Assembly: GCA_020697255.1 (NCBI GenBank)
Contig: JAJFBE010000009.1
Span: 24,001-88,000, forward strand
DNA length: 64,000 bases
Direction of reading: 5' to 3'
From: Burkholderiales bacterium
GTDB taxonomy: Bacteria; Pseudomonadota; Gammaproteobacteria; Burkholderiales; UBA11063
The position numbers and the translations under genes were made by a program. Position 1 is the first letter of the stretch, and each line of letters opens with the position of its first letter. Below are positions 33,367-42,097 of this stretch, piece by piece. A model generated the notes under the pieces. The model ran no database searches and was not told where the DNA came from. It saw only the letters and a list, made by a program, of their open reading frames with translations.

Positions 33367-34458
33367 ATGTCTTTAAAATGTGGAATAGTTGGCTTACCCA
33401 ATGTTGGTAAGTCAACTTTGTTTAATGCCCTAACTAATGCAGGTATCGCTGCCGAAAATTATCCTTTTTGTACTATTGAACCAAACATTGGTATCGTTGA
33501 GGTACCAGATCCACGCTTAAGTGCCTTAAGCGATATTGTAAAACCACAAAAGATTCAAAGTGCAATAGTTGAATTTGTCGATATTGCCGGATTAGTAGCA
33601 GGTGCTAGCACCGGTGAAGGTTTAGGTAACCAATTTTTAGCCAATATCCGTGAAACGGATGCAATTATTAATGTGGTACGTTGTTTTGATAATGATGATG
33701 TGGTGCATGTAAATGGAAAAATTGATCCGATTGATGACATCATTACTATTACTACCGAGCTGGCTTTAGCAGATATGGCAACTGCCGAAAAAGTTATGCT
33801 AAGAGAAAATAAAAAAGCAAAATCGGGAGATAAAGAAGCACAGGCATTAGTAGCTGTTATTCAAAAGATATTACCCCATTTAAATGAAGGTAATCCTGCT
33901 CGTACTCTCAATTTAAGTAAAGAAGAGCTAATTGCTATAAAACCATTATGTTTACTGACGATTAAGCCAGCAATGTTTGTGGCCAATGTTAGTGAAACCG
34001 GATTTAAAAATAATCCATATCTGGATAAGTTAACTGCCTATGCCAAAGAATCGAATGCACCAATTGTTGCTATCAGTGCTGCAATTGAAGCCGAAATTTC
34101 AGTTTTGCCGCCAGAGGATAAGGTGGAATTTTTAAAAGATATGGGAATGGAAGAACCCGGTTTAGATCGCCTGATTCGTGCAGCTTATAGCCTACTAGGT
34201 TTACAAACATATTTTACTGCAGGGGTTAAAGAGGTAAGGGCGTGGACTGTACCCGTTGGAGCCACTGCGCCACAAGCCGCAGGGGTGATTCATACAGATT
34301 TTGAACGCGGTTTTATCCGGGCTGAAGTAATTGGCTTTAATGACTATATTCAGTTTAAGGGTGAGCAAGGTGCGGCAGCCGCTGGTAAAATGCGTTTAGA
34401 AGGTAAGGAGTATGTGGTTAAAGATGGGGATGTGATGCATTTCCGCTTCAACGTCTAG
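33367..34458 (+). CDS. ychF: Redox-regulated ATPase YchF (Obg-like)
   Basis: 363 aa from ATG 33367, exactly the usual family length; a TTG at 33355 would add four residues. P-loop GLPNVGKST is near residues 8-16, followed by the [13 protein letters not shown] switch and [11 protein letters not shown]4 is the non-canonical NVSE, which gives ATP preference. A C-terminal TGS domain includes [16 protein letters not shown] and [10 protein letters not shown]. It is ribosome-associated and involved in stress responses. Its stop codon overlaps a family C repeat. Confidence 0.97.
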   Translation: MSLKCGIVGLPNVGKSTLFNALTNAGIAAENYPFCTIEPNIGIVEVPDPRLSALSDIVKPQKIQSAIVEFVDIAGLVAGASTGEGLGNQFLANIRETDAIINVVRCFDNDDVVHVNGKIDPIDDIITITTELALADMATAEKVMLRENKKAKSGDKEAQALVAVIQKILPHLNEGNPARTLNLSKEELIAIKPLCLLTIKPAMFVANVSETGFKNNPYLDKLTAYAKESNAPIVAISAAIEAEISVLPPEDKVEFLKDMGMEEPGLDRLIRAAYSLLGLQTYFTAGVKEVRAWTVPVGATAPQAAGVIHTDFERGFIRAEVIGFNDYIQFKGEQGAAAAGKMRLEGKEYVVKDGDVMHFRFNV

Positions 34459-34587
34459 TTACTTCTCAGCCTACATCTTCCATAGCTGCGTCATACGCTA
34501 CAAGACACAATGCTCATGTACTATTAGTACATTCCGCTTGCTTTGTTGTAGCTATTCCTTGCTCTGAAAGCGTATGCTGGAAGTAAC
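34458..34587 (+). repeat. Dispersed repeat family C, full copy 1
   Basis: About 130 bp bounded by GTTACTT and AAGTAAC, with a central GTACTATTAGTAC palindrome and imperfectly paired inner arms (GCGTCATACGCTACAA on the left, GTAGCTATTCCTTGCTCT and AGCGTATGCTGG on the right). Full-length relatives lie at 59911-60030 (inverted) and 61646-61774. It starts on the last base of the ychF stop codon. Confidence 0.8.
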
Positions 34588-34608
34588 TTTATGAAATGGG
34601 AGGAGTTT

Positions 34609-35091
34609 TTGAATAAATCAATTTATGACTATACAGTTACCGATATTGATGGAAATACGGTTAGCTTGGATAAATACAAAGATAAAGTATTATTAATTGT
34701 AAATACTGCAAGTAAGTGTGGGTTTACTAAACAGTATGCTGCACTGGAAGAGTTGTATAAGAAATATAAAGATAAAGGTTTGGTGGTTTTAGGTTTTCCG
34801 TGTAACCAGTTTGCCAATCAGGAACCAGGTGATATGGAAGAGATTAAAAACTTTTGTTCTCTTACATATAGTGTAGATTTTCCGATGTTTGCCAAAATTG
34901 AAGTTAACGGAAAAAATACCCATCCACTGTATGTCTTTTTAAAGAAAAAAGCCCGTGGTGTATTAGGGACATTGGGAATTAAATGGAATTTTACGAAATT
35001 TTTAGTAGATAAAAGTGGGAATGTAGTAAAACGTTATGCTCCGGCAAAAGATCCGCTGGGTATAACCGGGAATATTGAGAAATTATTGTAA
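34609..35091 (+). CDS. Glutathione peroxidase family protein
   Basis: Thiol peroxidase of the GPx/BtuE group with a Cys (not selenocysteine) at the peroxidatic site NTASKCGFT. The family sequence GFPCNQFANQEPG and the WNFTKFLVD segment contribute the Gln, Trp and Asn partners. I chose TTG 34609 because GGGAGGAG precedes it and it gives the typical family start (M-N-K-S-I-Y-D). An in-frame ATG at 34591, right after the repeat, would add six residues and cannot be excluded. Confidence 0.9.
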   Translation: MNKSIYDYTVTDIDGNTVSLDKYKDKVLLIVNTASKCGFTKQYAALEELYKKYKDKGLVVLGFPCNQFANQEPGDMEEIKNFCSLTYSVDFPMFAKIEVNGKNTHPLYVFLKKKARGVLGTLGIKWNFTKFLVDKSGNVVKRYAPAKDPLGITGNIEKLL

Positions 35092-35109
35092 ATTAGTAAT
35101 AGGTAAAAG

Positions 35110-36117
35110 ATGATTATTGTAGTAACCGGAGCTTTTGGTTTTATTGGCTCAAATATCGTGCGTGCATTAAATAAACAAGGGTTTACAGATATTATCGCTG
35201 TAGACAATCTTACCAACGGTGGAAAAAGCAAAAACTTATGTGATTGTGAGATTTTGGATTACGTAGATAAAGAAGATTTTATACAAGCAATTGCCAATGG
35301 TGATTATGATAATCAGATAGACTATATATCGCATCAGGGAGCATGTTCAGCAACTACTGAACAAGATGGCCGTTATATGATGAAGAATAATTATGAGTAC
35401 TCAAACGTACTGCTTGAGTATGCGCAGCGTTCAGAAATTCCTTTTGTATATGCATCTTCCGCAGCAACTTACGGAGATAAGACAGAGTTTATTGAAGAGC
35501 GACAATATGAAAATCCATTAAATGTCTACGGATATTCAAAGTTTTTATTTGACCAGGTGGTTAGGCGTTATCTGAAAAACGGGCTAAGTGCTCCTGTTGT
35601 AGGTCTTCGCTATTTTAATGTCTATGGACAGGATGAATGGCATAAAGAACGTATGGCATCTGTTGCATTCCATCATTTTAATCAATATCAAAAAGATGGT
35701 AAAGTGAGATTGTTTGAAGGTTGCCAGGGTTATGGCAATGGTGAGCAGGTACGGGACTTTATATCAGTACATGACGTCGTAAAAGTAAATATGTTTTTTT
35801 TAATGAATCATTTAAATGAAGCGGAAGAAATTTCGGGTATTTTTAATTGCGGTACTGGGGTAGCACGGAGCTTTAATGACTTGGCTTTAGCTACAGTCAA
35901 TGCCTGTAGGGTATCTGATGGCAAACCGGTACTAACTTTAAATGAATTAGTATCCCAAGGTATCCTTGAATACATTTCTTTCCCTAGTGATTTAGCTAAT
36001 CGATACCAGTGCTACACACAAGCAAACTTGGCTAATTTACGCGATGCAGGTTTTAAGGAAAATTTTCTTTCACTTGAAGAGGGCATCAGCGAGTATATAA
36101 GATATTTACTTACATAA
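35110..36117 (+). CDS. hldD: ADP-L-glycero-D-manno-heptose 6-epimerase
   Basis: 335 aa short-chain dehydrogenase-like epimerase that makes the heptose donor for the LPS inner core. The NAD-binding loop GAFGFIGSN is near residues 7-15, with DNLTNGGK next and SSAATYGD carrying the catalytic Ser/Thr. YGYSK near 140-144 is the Tyr-Lys pair, and RYFNVYGQDEWHKERMASVAFH is the strongly HldD-specific block. AGGTAAAAG precedes the start. It ends 12 bases before the convergent exported-protein gene. Confidence 0.95.
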   Translation: MIIVVTGAFGFIGSNIVRALNKQGFTDIIAVDNLTNGGKSKNLCDCEILDYVDKEDFIQAIANGDYDNQIDYISHQGACSATTEQDGRYMMKNNYEYSNVLLEYAQRSEIPFVYASSAATYGDKTEFIEERQYENPLNVYGYSKFLFDQVVRRYLKNGLSAPVVGLRYFNVYGQDEWHKERMASVAFHHFNQYQKDGKVRLFEGCQGYGNGEQVRDFISVHDVVKVNMFFLMNHLNEAEEISGIFNCGTGVARSFNDLALATVNACRVSDGKPVLTLNELVSQGILEYISFPSDLANRYQCYTQANLANLRDAGFKENFLSLEEGISEYIRYLLT

Positions 36118-36129
36118 AATTTAGTCAAT

Positions 36130-36702
36130 TTAGCTAATTGTAGGATTACAATTTCTTAAATTAAATTGTTTTCTCACTGAAGCATAATTCCTGGTTTTAT
36201 CGGTAACATTTTCTTCAACAAAACCTTCATCAGAATTTGAGTATCTTGCCAATGGATGCACATATTTATTTTTTATTACATATGTACGTTGTTCACTATT
36301 ATTTGAAAAAACAAAAGCTAATGAATCCAAACCGCCGTCTTTACGTAGACTTAGATTATAGTTTACATGATAATTCTGCCCGGCTGCCTGATTTGAAAAT
36401 TTAATTATCTGGCTTCCCAGTTGAGTTTGTGTTGTCGGTAATAGGTTAAAGGTATTTTTTATCGATAACATATCACTAAGAAAGTTATCAGGGTTGTTAT
36501 TACTCAAAGTAATAGCCCCGTTATTGTTAGTATAATTAGTCGGATTATAGTTACTGTCTTCAAACGTTATTTTTTTACTATCCAAAGTCCAGGTGATATC
36601 CCCTAATTTATTATTCTTTTTATAATATTCACATGTCCAGGTTGTTTTTGCATAAGCAGTTCCCAGGGTACCAATCACCAAAAATATTGCAAGTTTTTTC
36701 AT
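36130..36702 (-). CDS. Exported protein of unknown function (member 4)
   Basis: 190 aa with signal peptide MKKLAIFLVIGTLGTAYA. The mature protein opens with one Cys (TWTCEYY) and strand DITWTLDSKKITFE, and ends with one Cys (LRNCNPTIS). The segment YVHPLARYSNSDEG resembles YSHPENASNSG of the 20562 protein at about the same place. I therefore group it with that family. It is Asn/Thr/Ser-rich. A good ribosome binding site (GAGGAG) precedes it. It has no TACCGAA box upstream. Confidence 0.7.
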   Translation of the reverse strand: MKKLAIFLVIGTLGTAYAKTTWTCEYYKKNNKLGDITWTLDSKKITFEDSNYNPTNYTNNNGAITLSNNNPDNFLSDMLSIKNTFNLLPTTQTQLGSQIIKFSNQAAGQNYHVNYNLSLRKDGGLDSLAFVFSNNSEQRTYVIKNKYVHPLARYSNSDEGFVEENVTDKTRNYASVRKQFNLRNCNPTIS

Positions 36703-36805
36703 TAGAATAGTCTCCTCATATGTTAAGTATCGATGTTACCACATGCCTTTAGAAATGTCAACGTATCTGGTTTATTTAAAAAGTTACAAAAAATTCATAA
36801 ATTAC

Positions 36806-36835
36806 TTGACTGAAAGATTATTTATATGTTAAAGT
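36806..36835 (+). promoter_or_regulatory. Candidate promoter of the mraZ (dcw) operon
   Basis: TTGACT (36806-36811), 18-base spacer, TAAAGT (36830-36835). The -10 is imperfect. The MraZ operator starts at its last base. Confidence 0.5.
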
Positions 36836-36869
36836 GGGGTATGGTGGTAAAAAGTGTTAAATTGTGGTA
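36835..36869 (+). promoter_or_regulatory. MraZ operator: four 10-bp-spaced direct repeats
   Basis: TGGGG (36835), TGGTA (36845), TGTTA (36855) and TGGTA (36865), each separated by 5 bases, 14 bases upstream of the mraZ start. This matches the known MraZ-binding pattern of TGG-type repeats with 5-base spacers, so the operon is probably auto-repressed by MraZ. Confidence 0.85.
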
Positions 36870-36882
36870 ATAAGAGGTTAAT

Positions 36883-37332
36883 ATGTTTGGCGGTGTAACT
36901 CATCTGAGTATCGATCCCAAAAGTAGGCTCGCAATCCCGGCCAAGTATCGTGAAATATTCGATACCCAATTTGGCGGAAGACTTACAGCTACTCTTGAAT
37001 CCTCTAATTGCCTCATTTTATATCCAGAGCAGTATTGGTTAACTGTACGTGAAAAAATCCAAAACTTACCAAATGCTTCACATCCCTTGGTAAAAAGTTA
37101 TCAACGTTTAGTTTTAGGTTATGCTGAAACCATTGAACTAGACAAATCCGGGCGGGTTTTATTGCCAGGTAGCCTAAGGAATTTAGTTAAGTTAGATAAA
37201 GAGGCTGTATTAGTTGGTTTAGGCAATCGGTTTGAGTTATGGGATAAAACTAATTGGTTAAGTGAAACTGAAAAAGCCCTGGAAGCATCTCCTGATGATT
37301 TGGCACAGCTATTATCCGGGTTTTCGCTGTAA
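36883..37332 (+). CDS. mraZ: Transcriptional regulator MraZ
   Basis: 149 aa with two AbrB-like DNA-binding halves: SIDPKSRLAIPAKYRE near residues 8-23 and ELDKSGRVLLPGSLRN near 85-100. First gene of the division and cell wall cluster; it binds its own promoter, where four TGG-type repeats are visible. The ribosome binding site is AAGAGGT. Its stop codon abuts the rsmH GTG start. Confidence 0.97.
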   Translation: MFGGVTHLSIDPKSRLAIPAKYREIFDTQFGGRLTATLESSNCLILYPEQYWLTVREKIQNLPNASHPLVKSYQRLVLGYAETIELDKSGRVLLPGSLRNLVKLDKEAVLVGLGNRFELWDKTNWLSETEKALEASPDDLAQLLSGFSL

Positions 37333-38259
37333 GTGACAACTAATACGCATTATTCAGTGCTATTGAAGGAATCAATAGAGTTATTAAGCATAAAACCTGA
37401 TGGGGTTTATGTTGATGGCACTTTTGGCAGAGGTGGGCATACAAAAGAAATTTTATCCAGGCTTGACAAGAGTGGTAGAATCATCGCTTTTGATAAAGAT
37501 CCGGATGCACTTGCATATGCAGTAGAACACTTTAAGGATAAGAGGCTTACCCTGGTTCATAATAGCTTTGCTAGTATGAAAAGCCATCTGGCAAGTTTGG
37601 GAATTGAACGAGTAGATGGTGTATTACTTGACTTAGGTGTGTCCTCACCGCAGTTAGACGATAAGGCACGAGGGTTTAGTTTTAGATTGGATGGGCCCTT
37701 AGATATGCGCATGGATACCACTAGTGGAGTAAGTGCTAAGGAGTGGGTCAACAGTGCTCAGGAAAAAGAATTAGCTGATGTGTTGTGGAATTATGGTGAA
37801 GAGCGGTTTTACAAGAAGATTGCCAAGGCAATAGTAGACAAACGGCAAGTAGCACCGATAGAAACAACAAAAGAATTAGCTGGTATTATTGATAATGCGA
37901 TGCCTTATAAAGAAAAGGGTAAAAATCCGGCAACCCGGAGTTTTCAGGCGATTAGGATTTTTATCAATAACGAATTGGGGGATTTGGAACATTTATTAGT
38001 CGATATACCACAGTTACTGGCAATAAATGGAGTTATGGTGGTAATTAGCTTTCATTCATTGGAAGATCGGTTAGTAAAGAATGCCTTTAACGATTTGACA
38101 AAAGCAAAGCATGTACCTAAATGGATCATGGCAGAGCCGGAGTTACCAAATTATCAGGTAATTGCAAAAAAAGTTAAGGCTAGTGCTGGTGAACTTGAAG
38201 AAAACGTGCGTAGTCGCAGCAGTATATTGAGGGCGATAAAACACGTAAGAAATACTTAG
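37333..38259 (+). CDS. rsmH: 16S rRNA (cytosine(1402)-N(4))-methyltransferase RsmH
   Basis: 308 aa SAM-dependent methyltransferase (formerly MraW). The SAM motif DGTFGRGGHTKEIL is near residues 23-36, with LLDLGVSSPQLDDKARGFSF and VISFHSLEDRLVKNAF following. The start is GTG directly after the mraZ TAA. A 16-bp-armed hairpin follows the stop. Confidence 0.97.
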   Translation: MTTNTHYSVLLKESIELLSIKPDGVYVDGTFGRGGHTKEILSRLDKSGRIIAFDKDPDALAYAVEHFKDKRLTLVHNSFASMKSHLASLGIERVDGVLLDLGVSSPQLDDKARGFSFRLDGPLDMRMDTTSGVSAKEWVNSAQEKELADVLWNYGEERFYKKIAKAIVDKRQVAPIETTKELAGIIDNAMPYKEKGKNPATRSFQAIRIFINNELGDLEHLLVDIPQLLAINGVMVVISFHSLEDRLVKNAFNDLTKAKHVPKWIMAEPELPNYQVIAKKVKASAGELEENVRSRSSILRAIKHVRNT

Positions 38260-38263
38260 TCAT

Positions 38264-38300
38264 ATTGAATTTATAATACCTAAAGTATTATAACTTCAAT
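38264..38300. repeat. Long hairpin between rsmH and ftsL
   Basis: ATTGAATTTATAATAC-ctaaa-GTATTATAACTTCAAT, 16-bp arms with one mismatch. It is not followed by a T-run. It may tune transcription or protect mRNA ends within the operon. Confidence 0.7.
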
Positions 38301-38340
38301 CTGTTTAAGCGTGTTAAATAGGTTAAATGAGCAAGTAATT

Positions 38341-38601
38341 ATGTTGAAAGTAGTAAATTTTATATTAATCATGGTCGTCATTGTTAGCGCGTTTTCCTTG
38401 ATCAAAGAGCGCTATCAATCACGGTTACATTATGCACAATTAGATAAATTGAAAACGCAAACTGAAGATTTAAAAAAAGAATATTCCAGGCTTCAAATTG
38501 AAGAAGGTACGTATTCTTCGAATTTGGTTCTACAGGATGTTGCAATGCATAAGTTGAACCTGATTCAACCAACAAAACAAAATATTGTGGGGATAAAATA
38601 A
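38341..38601 (+). CDS. ftsL: Cell division protein FtsL
   Basis: 86 aa from ATG 38341, with one membrane segment (about residues 5-22) and a periplasmic leucine-zipper-like coil (LDKLKTQTEDLKKEYSRLQIEE). It scaffolds FtsB, FtsQ and FtsWI at the septum. An in-frame GTG at 38311 would add 10 residues; neither start has a strong ribosome binding site. Size and place between rsmH and ftsI support the call more than sequence does. Confidence 0.88.
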   Translation: MLKVVNFILIMVVIVSAFSLIKERYQSRLHYAQLDKLKTQTEDLKKEYSRLQIEEGTYSSNLVLQDVAMHKLNLIQPTKQNIVGIK

Positions 38602-38602
38602 A

Positions 38603-40345
38603 ATGCTAGCAAATCAACAAATTCGCAAATTTTATAGTCTCGCCGAAAATATGGGATCTTATACTCAGATAAGATCTGCTGATAAGGCTCAGCATACATT
38701 TAGCCGCTCACGGGGAATTTTAATTTTTGCTATTGTATTGACCACCGCAATACTAGGCAGGCTAATTTACCTAAATACAGTAAGCAATCATTTTTTGGAA
38801 AATCAATTAAACACACGCATTTCACGTGTAGTGAAAATACCGGCAATGCGTGGAGTGATAACCGATAGAAATAATAACCCATTAGCTGTGAGTACACCGG
38901 TTGCCTCTGTATGGGTAGATCCTACCGAATTGGATAACCTGACCAATGATCAGGTAAATAAATTGGCTACTGTATTAAATATGACGGTAGCAGAGCTCAA
39001 CGCAAAACTTAATCAAAAAGATAAAACCTTTGTTTATATCAAGCGTGCAATTAGTCCGGAGCAAGCTAAGCTGGTTGATGATATGCAAATAGATGGTATA
39101 TACAATATTCAGGAATTTAAACGTTATTACCCAAGTGGGGAAGTAGCTGCACACGTAGTTGGATTTAACAATATCGATGATCGTGGCTCTGAAGGGATCG
39201 AGTATGCCAATGACAAAAACTTACTTGGTCATGATGGAGTACAGCAAATATTACGTGATAGGCAAGGTCGGGTTATTGAAAATACCGGAACAGCAAGACC
39301 TGCTACTAATGGCGATACAATTACGTTATCCATCGATAATCGCATTCAGTATGTTGCCTACAATGCACTAAAAAACCAGGTAGAAAAAACTCATGCCAAA
39401 GGCGGTTCGGCAGTTGTCTTAGATGCTAAAACTGGCGAGGTTTTATCTATGGTGAATTATCCGACCTATAACCCGAATAATCGTGAAAAAGCTACGCTGG
39501 ATATGATCAGGAATCGTGCCGCAATAGACCTGTATGAGCCTGGTTCAACAATGAAACCACTTGTGGTAGCCAAGGCATTAGATTTGGGAATTGTTACACC
39601 AGATACAGTATTTAATACAATCCCGTACAGTGTAAGTGGACACCTGATAAAAGATGTGCATACTTCCCCTCGGATGACAGTTTCCCAGATTATAATTAAA
39701 TCTAGTGATGTGGGCGTATCAAAAATTGCATTTAAGATGACACCACAAACTTTCTGGACTTATGATCGTGAAGTTGGCTTTGGGCAAAAAGTTGGTACTC
39801 ATTTTCCGGGAGAGGCAAAAGGTATTTTCAAATCTTCCTGGAAAGATTTACGTCCGCTTGATGTGGCTTCAATGTCTTATGGTTATGCTGTATCAGTTAG
39901 TTTAATGCAAATGGCACGTGCGTATACATTATTTACTAACAATGGTTGTATGTTACCAATTTCTTTCTACAAGATTGATAGTAATATTACCCCGACATGT
40001 AAACAGATAGTGAAACCAAAAGCTGCAGAGCAGGTACGTGATATGTTATCTAAGGTTACTGAGGATGGTGCCGGTGGTACTGGTCGGCTAGCTCAAGTTG
40101 AAGGTTATACAACTGCAGGTAAGACTGGTACTGCGCATAAAAATAGAGGTAAGGCAGGTTATCTGGCTAATAGTTACGTTGGTTCATTTGTTGGATATGC
40201 ACCGGCGACAAATCCAAGATTGGTAATTGCGGTTATGATTGATGAACCACGCGGTCAATACTTTGGTGGGGTAGTTGCTGCACCGGTATTTTCCGATATT
40301 GCCGGTCCTAGTTTGCATATATTAGGCGTAAAGCAGGATAAATAA
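38603..40345 (+). CDS. ftsI: Septal peptidoglycan transpeptidase FtsI (PBP3)
   Basis: 580 aa with one membrane segment (about residues 38-58), a PBP dimerisation domain and a transpeptidase domain. The active-site SxxK is in YEPGSTMKPL near residue 312. The second motif reads SSDVGVSK where most FtsI have SSNVGVSK, an Asn-to-Asp change. KTGTAHK near 515 is the third motif. It begins 1 base after ftsL with GTGGGG as ribosome binding site. It works with FtsW to build septal wall. Confidence 0.96.
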   Translation: MLANQQIRKFYSLAENMGSYTQIRSADKAQHTFSRSRGILIFAIVLTTAILGRLIYLNTVSNHFLENQLNTRISRVVKIPAMRGVITDRNNNPLAVSTPVASVWVDPTELDNLTNDQVNKLATVLNMTVAELNAKLNQKDKTFVYIKRAISPEQAKLVDDMQIDGIYNIQEFKRYYPSGEVAAHVVGFNNIDDRGSEGIEYANDKNLLGHDGVQQILRDRQGRVIENTGTARPATNGDTITLSIDNRIQYVAYNALKNQVEKTHAKGGSAVVLDAKTGEVLSMVNYPTYNPNNREKATLDMIRNRAAIDLYEPGSTMKPLVVAKALDLGIVTPDTVFNTIPYSVSGHLIKDVHTSPRMTVSQIIIKSSDVGVSKIAFKMTPQTFWTYDREVGFGQKVGTHFPGEAKGIFKSSWKDLRPLDVASMSYGYAVSVSLMQMARAYTLFTNNGCMLPISFYKIDSNITPTCKQIVKPKAAEQVRDMLSKVTEDGAGGTGRLAQVEGYTTAGKTGTAHKNRGKAGYLANSYVGSFVGYAPATNPRLVIAVMIDEPRGQYFGGVVAAPVFSDIAGPSLHILGVKQDK

Positions 40346-40365
40346 AATGGCTGGTAATGATTTTT

Positions 40366-40509
40366 GTATATTCTTATAGAGGATGCTATTAAAAGTACTA
40401 CGCGGATACTCCAATACTAGCTACTTTATTAGAATATACCCCCATAGGGGGATGCAAACAATTTGAAATCATAAAACTATCTATCAAACCTATGGTTTCA
40501 AATTGTTTG
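40366..40509. repeat. Three successive inverted repeats between ftsI and murE
   Basis: The outer pair is GTATATTCT (40366-40374) with AGAATATAC (40431-40439). Next is CCCCC-ata-GGGGG (40439-40451). Last is a 19-bp stem, 40455-40473 with 40491-40509, with one mismatch (CAAACAATTTGAA... / ...TTCAAATTGTTTG). They occupy most of the 225-bp gap, the longest non-coding break in the wall cluster, and have no coding content. Confidence 0.7.
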
Positions 40510-40570
40510 TGTATAAGCCTGAAATACTGCATGGTAAAACAATGTAGACTTATTTAAGAGATATGATGCT

Positions 40571-42076
40571 ATGATTAGCCGGAATAGTTTAGCCAGCTTT
40601 ACTACTTTCACCCGGATACTTGATGATCTGGGTGATTTTTTATCTAAATATAATTTAGAAATAGATAGTCGCAAGGTTGGTCCGGATTCGATTTTTTGTG
40701 CATATCCCGGTAGTGCTAATGATGGGCGCAATTATGTTGAGGGTGCATTATCTAGCGGCGCACAGGCAATAATATATGAACCAGGCATTGATTTTAAAAT
40801 ACCTATTAAGCATATTGCTGTAGAATATCTGATGCAGTATGTAGGTTTACTGGCTGCTGCCAAATATGATAATCCAAGTAAAAAATTTAATACAATTGGC
40901 GTAACCGGTACAAATGGTAAAACTTCGGTTACACATTGGCTAAATCAGATATATACAATTTTAGAGAGTAAAAGTGCAATTATTGGCACAACCGGGGCGG
41001 GGGTTTATCCGGATATTATTGATTATGCTTCAACCACTCCGGATCCGATAACGTTACAAAAATTATTAGCTGATTTTGTAAAACAAAAAGTAGACGTGTT
41101 GGCAATGGAAGTATCCTCACATTCCCTACATCAGGGAAGGGTAAATGGGGTGGCATTTAAAACTGCGGTTTTTACCAATTTATCTCAAGATCATCTTGAT
41201 TACCATAAAACGATGGAAGCTTATTATCAGGCGAAGCGTGATTTATTTTATTGGCATGATTTGGAGCATGCAATAATTAATGTTGATGATGAATATGGAC
41301 AACGCTTGATAAATCAACTAAGAAATGATATCGCCAAATATAAGGTACCATTAAAAATATTCGCTTATGGAATTGACAGTGGGGATTTAAGAGCTGGTAA
41401 TTTATCAATTACTTTATCCGGCATGAGTTTTAAGTTGATGTATGGTGGTGAAGAACACCAGGTACATGTTAAAGTAATCGGCCGCTTTAACGTTTACAAT
41501 ATTTTAGCTGTAGCTGGTACCTTGATTACAAATGGCTTTACTCTTTCTCAAATTGTGCCGCTACTTAGCAATTTAAGACCTGTTTGCGGCCGTATGGATA
41601 CTATTATCCAAAAAAACCGACCATTAATAGTTATTGATTATGCACACACCCCGGATGCATTATCAAATACACTTAACACTCTTCGCGATGTAGAACACAG
41701 CGGAGAATTATATTGTGTATTTGGTTGTGGCGGTAATCGTGATGCAGCGAAAAGACCACTTATGGGGGATATCGCAACCAAAATTGCTGATTTTACATAC
41801 ATTACTTCCGATAATCCAAGGTATGAAGAACCGGAAGAAATAATTAAGCAGGTTGTTGCCGGAGTATCAAATACTAGCAACTATGAGGTGATCATAGATC
41901 GTAAGGATGCAATAATTAAAGCAATCTCTAAAGCCAAGAATAACGACATTATTTTAATTGCCGGCAAGGGGCATGAGACTTATCAGGAGATAAAAGGTGA
42001 AAAACACCATTTTTCCGACTTTGAAATCGCCCAAAAGGCGTTGAGCCTGCCAGTTAATTTGCATCCCGGTATATGA
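40571..42076 (+). CDS. murE: UDP-MurNAc-tripeptide synthetase MurE (meso-diaminopimelate-adding)
   Basis: 501 aa Mur ligase. ATP loop GVTGTNGKTSVTH is near residues 112-124, with TTPDPITLQ and the carbamylated-Lys region following. The C-terminal motif DNPRYEEP is the DNPR signature of meso-A2pm-specific enzymes rather than the Lys-type. It adds the third stem-peptide residue in the cytoplasm. It is separated from ftsI by repeats and from murF by an inserted reverse-strand peptidase gene. Confidence 0.96.
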   Translation: MISRNSLASFTTFTRILDDLGDFLSKYNLEIDSRKVGPDSIFCAYPGSANDGRNYVEGALSSGAQAIIYEPGIDFKIPIKHIAVEYLMQYVGLLAAAKYDNPSKKFNTIGVTGTNGKTSVTHWLNQIYTILESKSAIIGTTGAGVYPDIIDYASTTPDPITLQKLLADFVKQKVDVLAMEVSSHSLHQGRVNGVAFKTAVFTNLSQDHLDYHKTMEAYYQAKRDLFYWHDLEHAIINVDDEYGQRLINQLRNDIAKYKVPLKIFAYGIDSGDLRAGNLSITLSGMSFKLMYGGEEHQVHVKVIGRFNVYNILAVAGTLITNGFTLSQIVPLLSNLRPVCGRMDTIIQKNRPLIVIDYAHTPDALSNTLNTLRDVEHSGELYCVFGCGGNRDAAKRPLMGDIATKIADFTYITSDNPRYEEPEEIIKQVVAGVSNTSNYEVIIDRKDAIIKAISKAKNNDIILIAGKGHETYQEIKGEKHHFSDFEIAQKALSLPVNLHPGI

Positions 42077-42097
42077 TTTTCAATTAATCAACAATGG

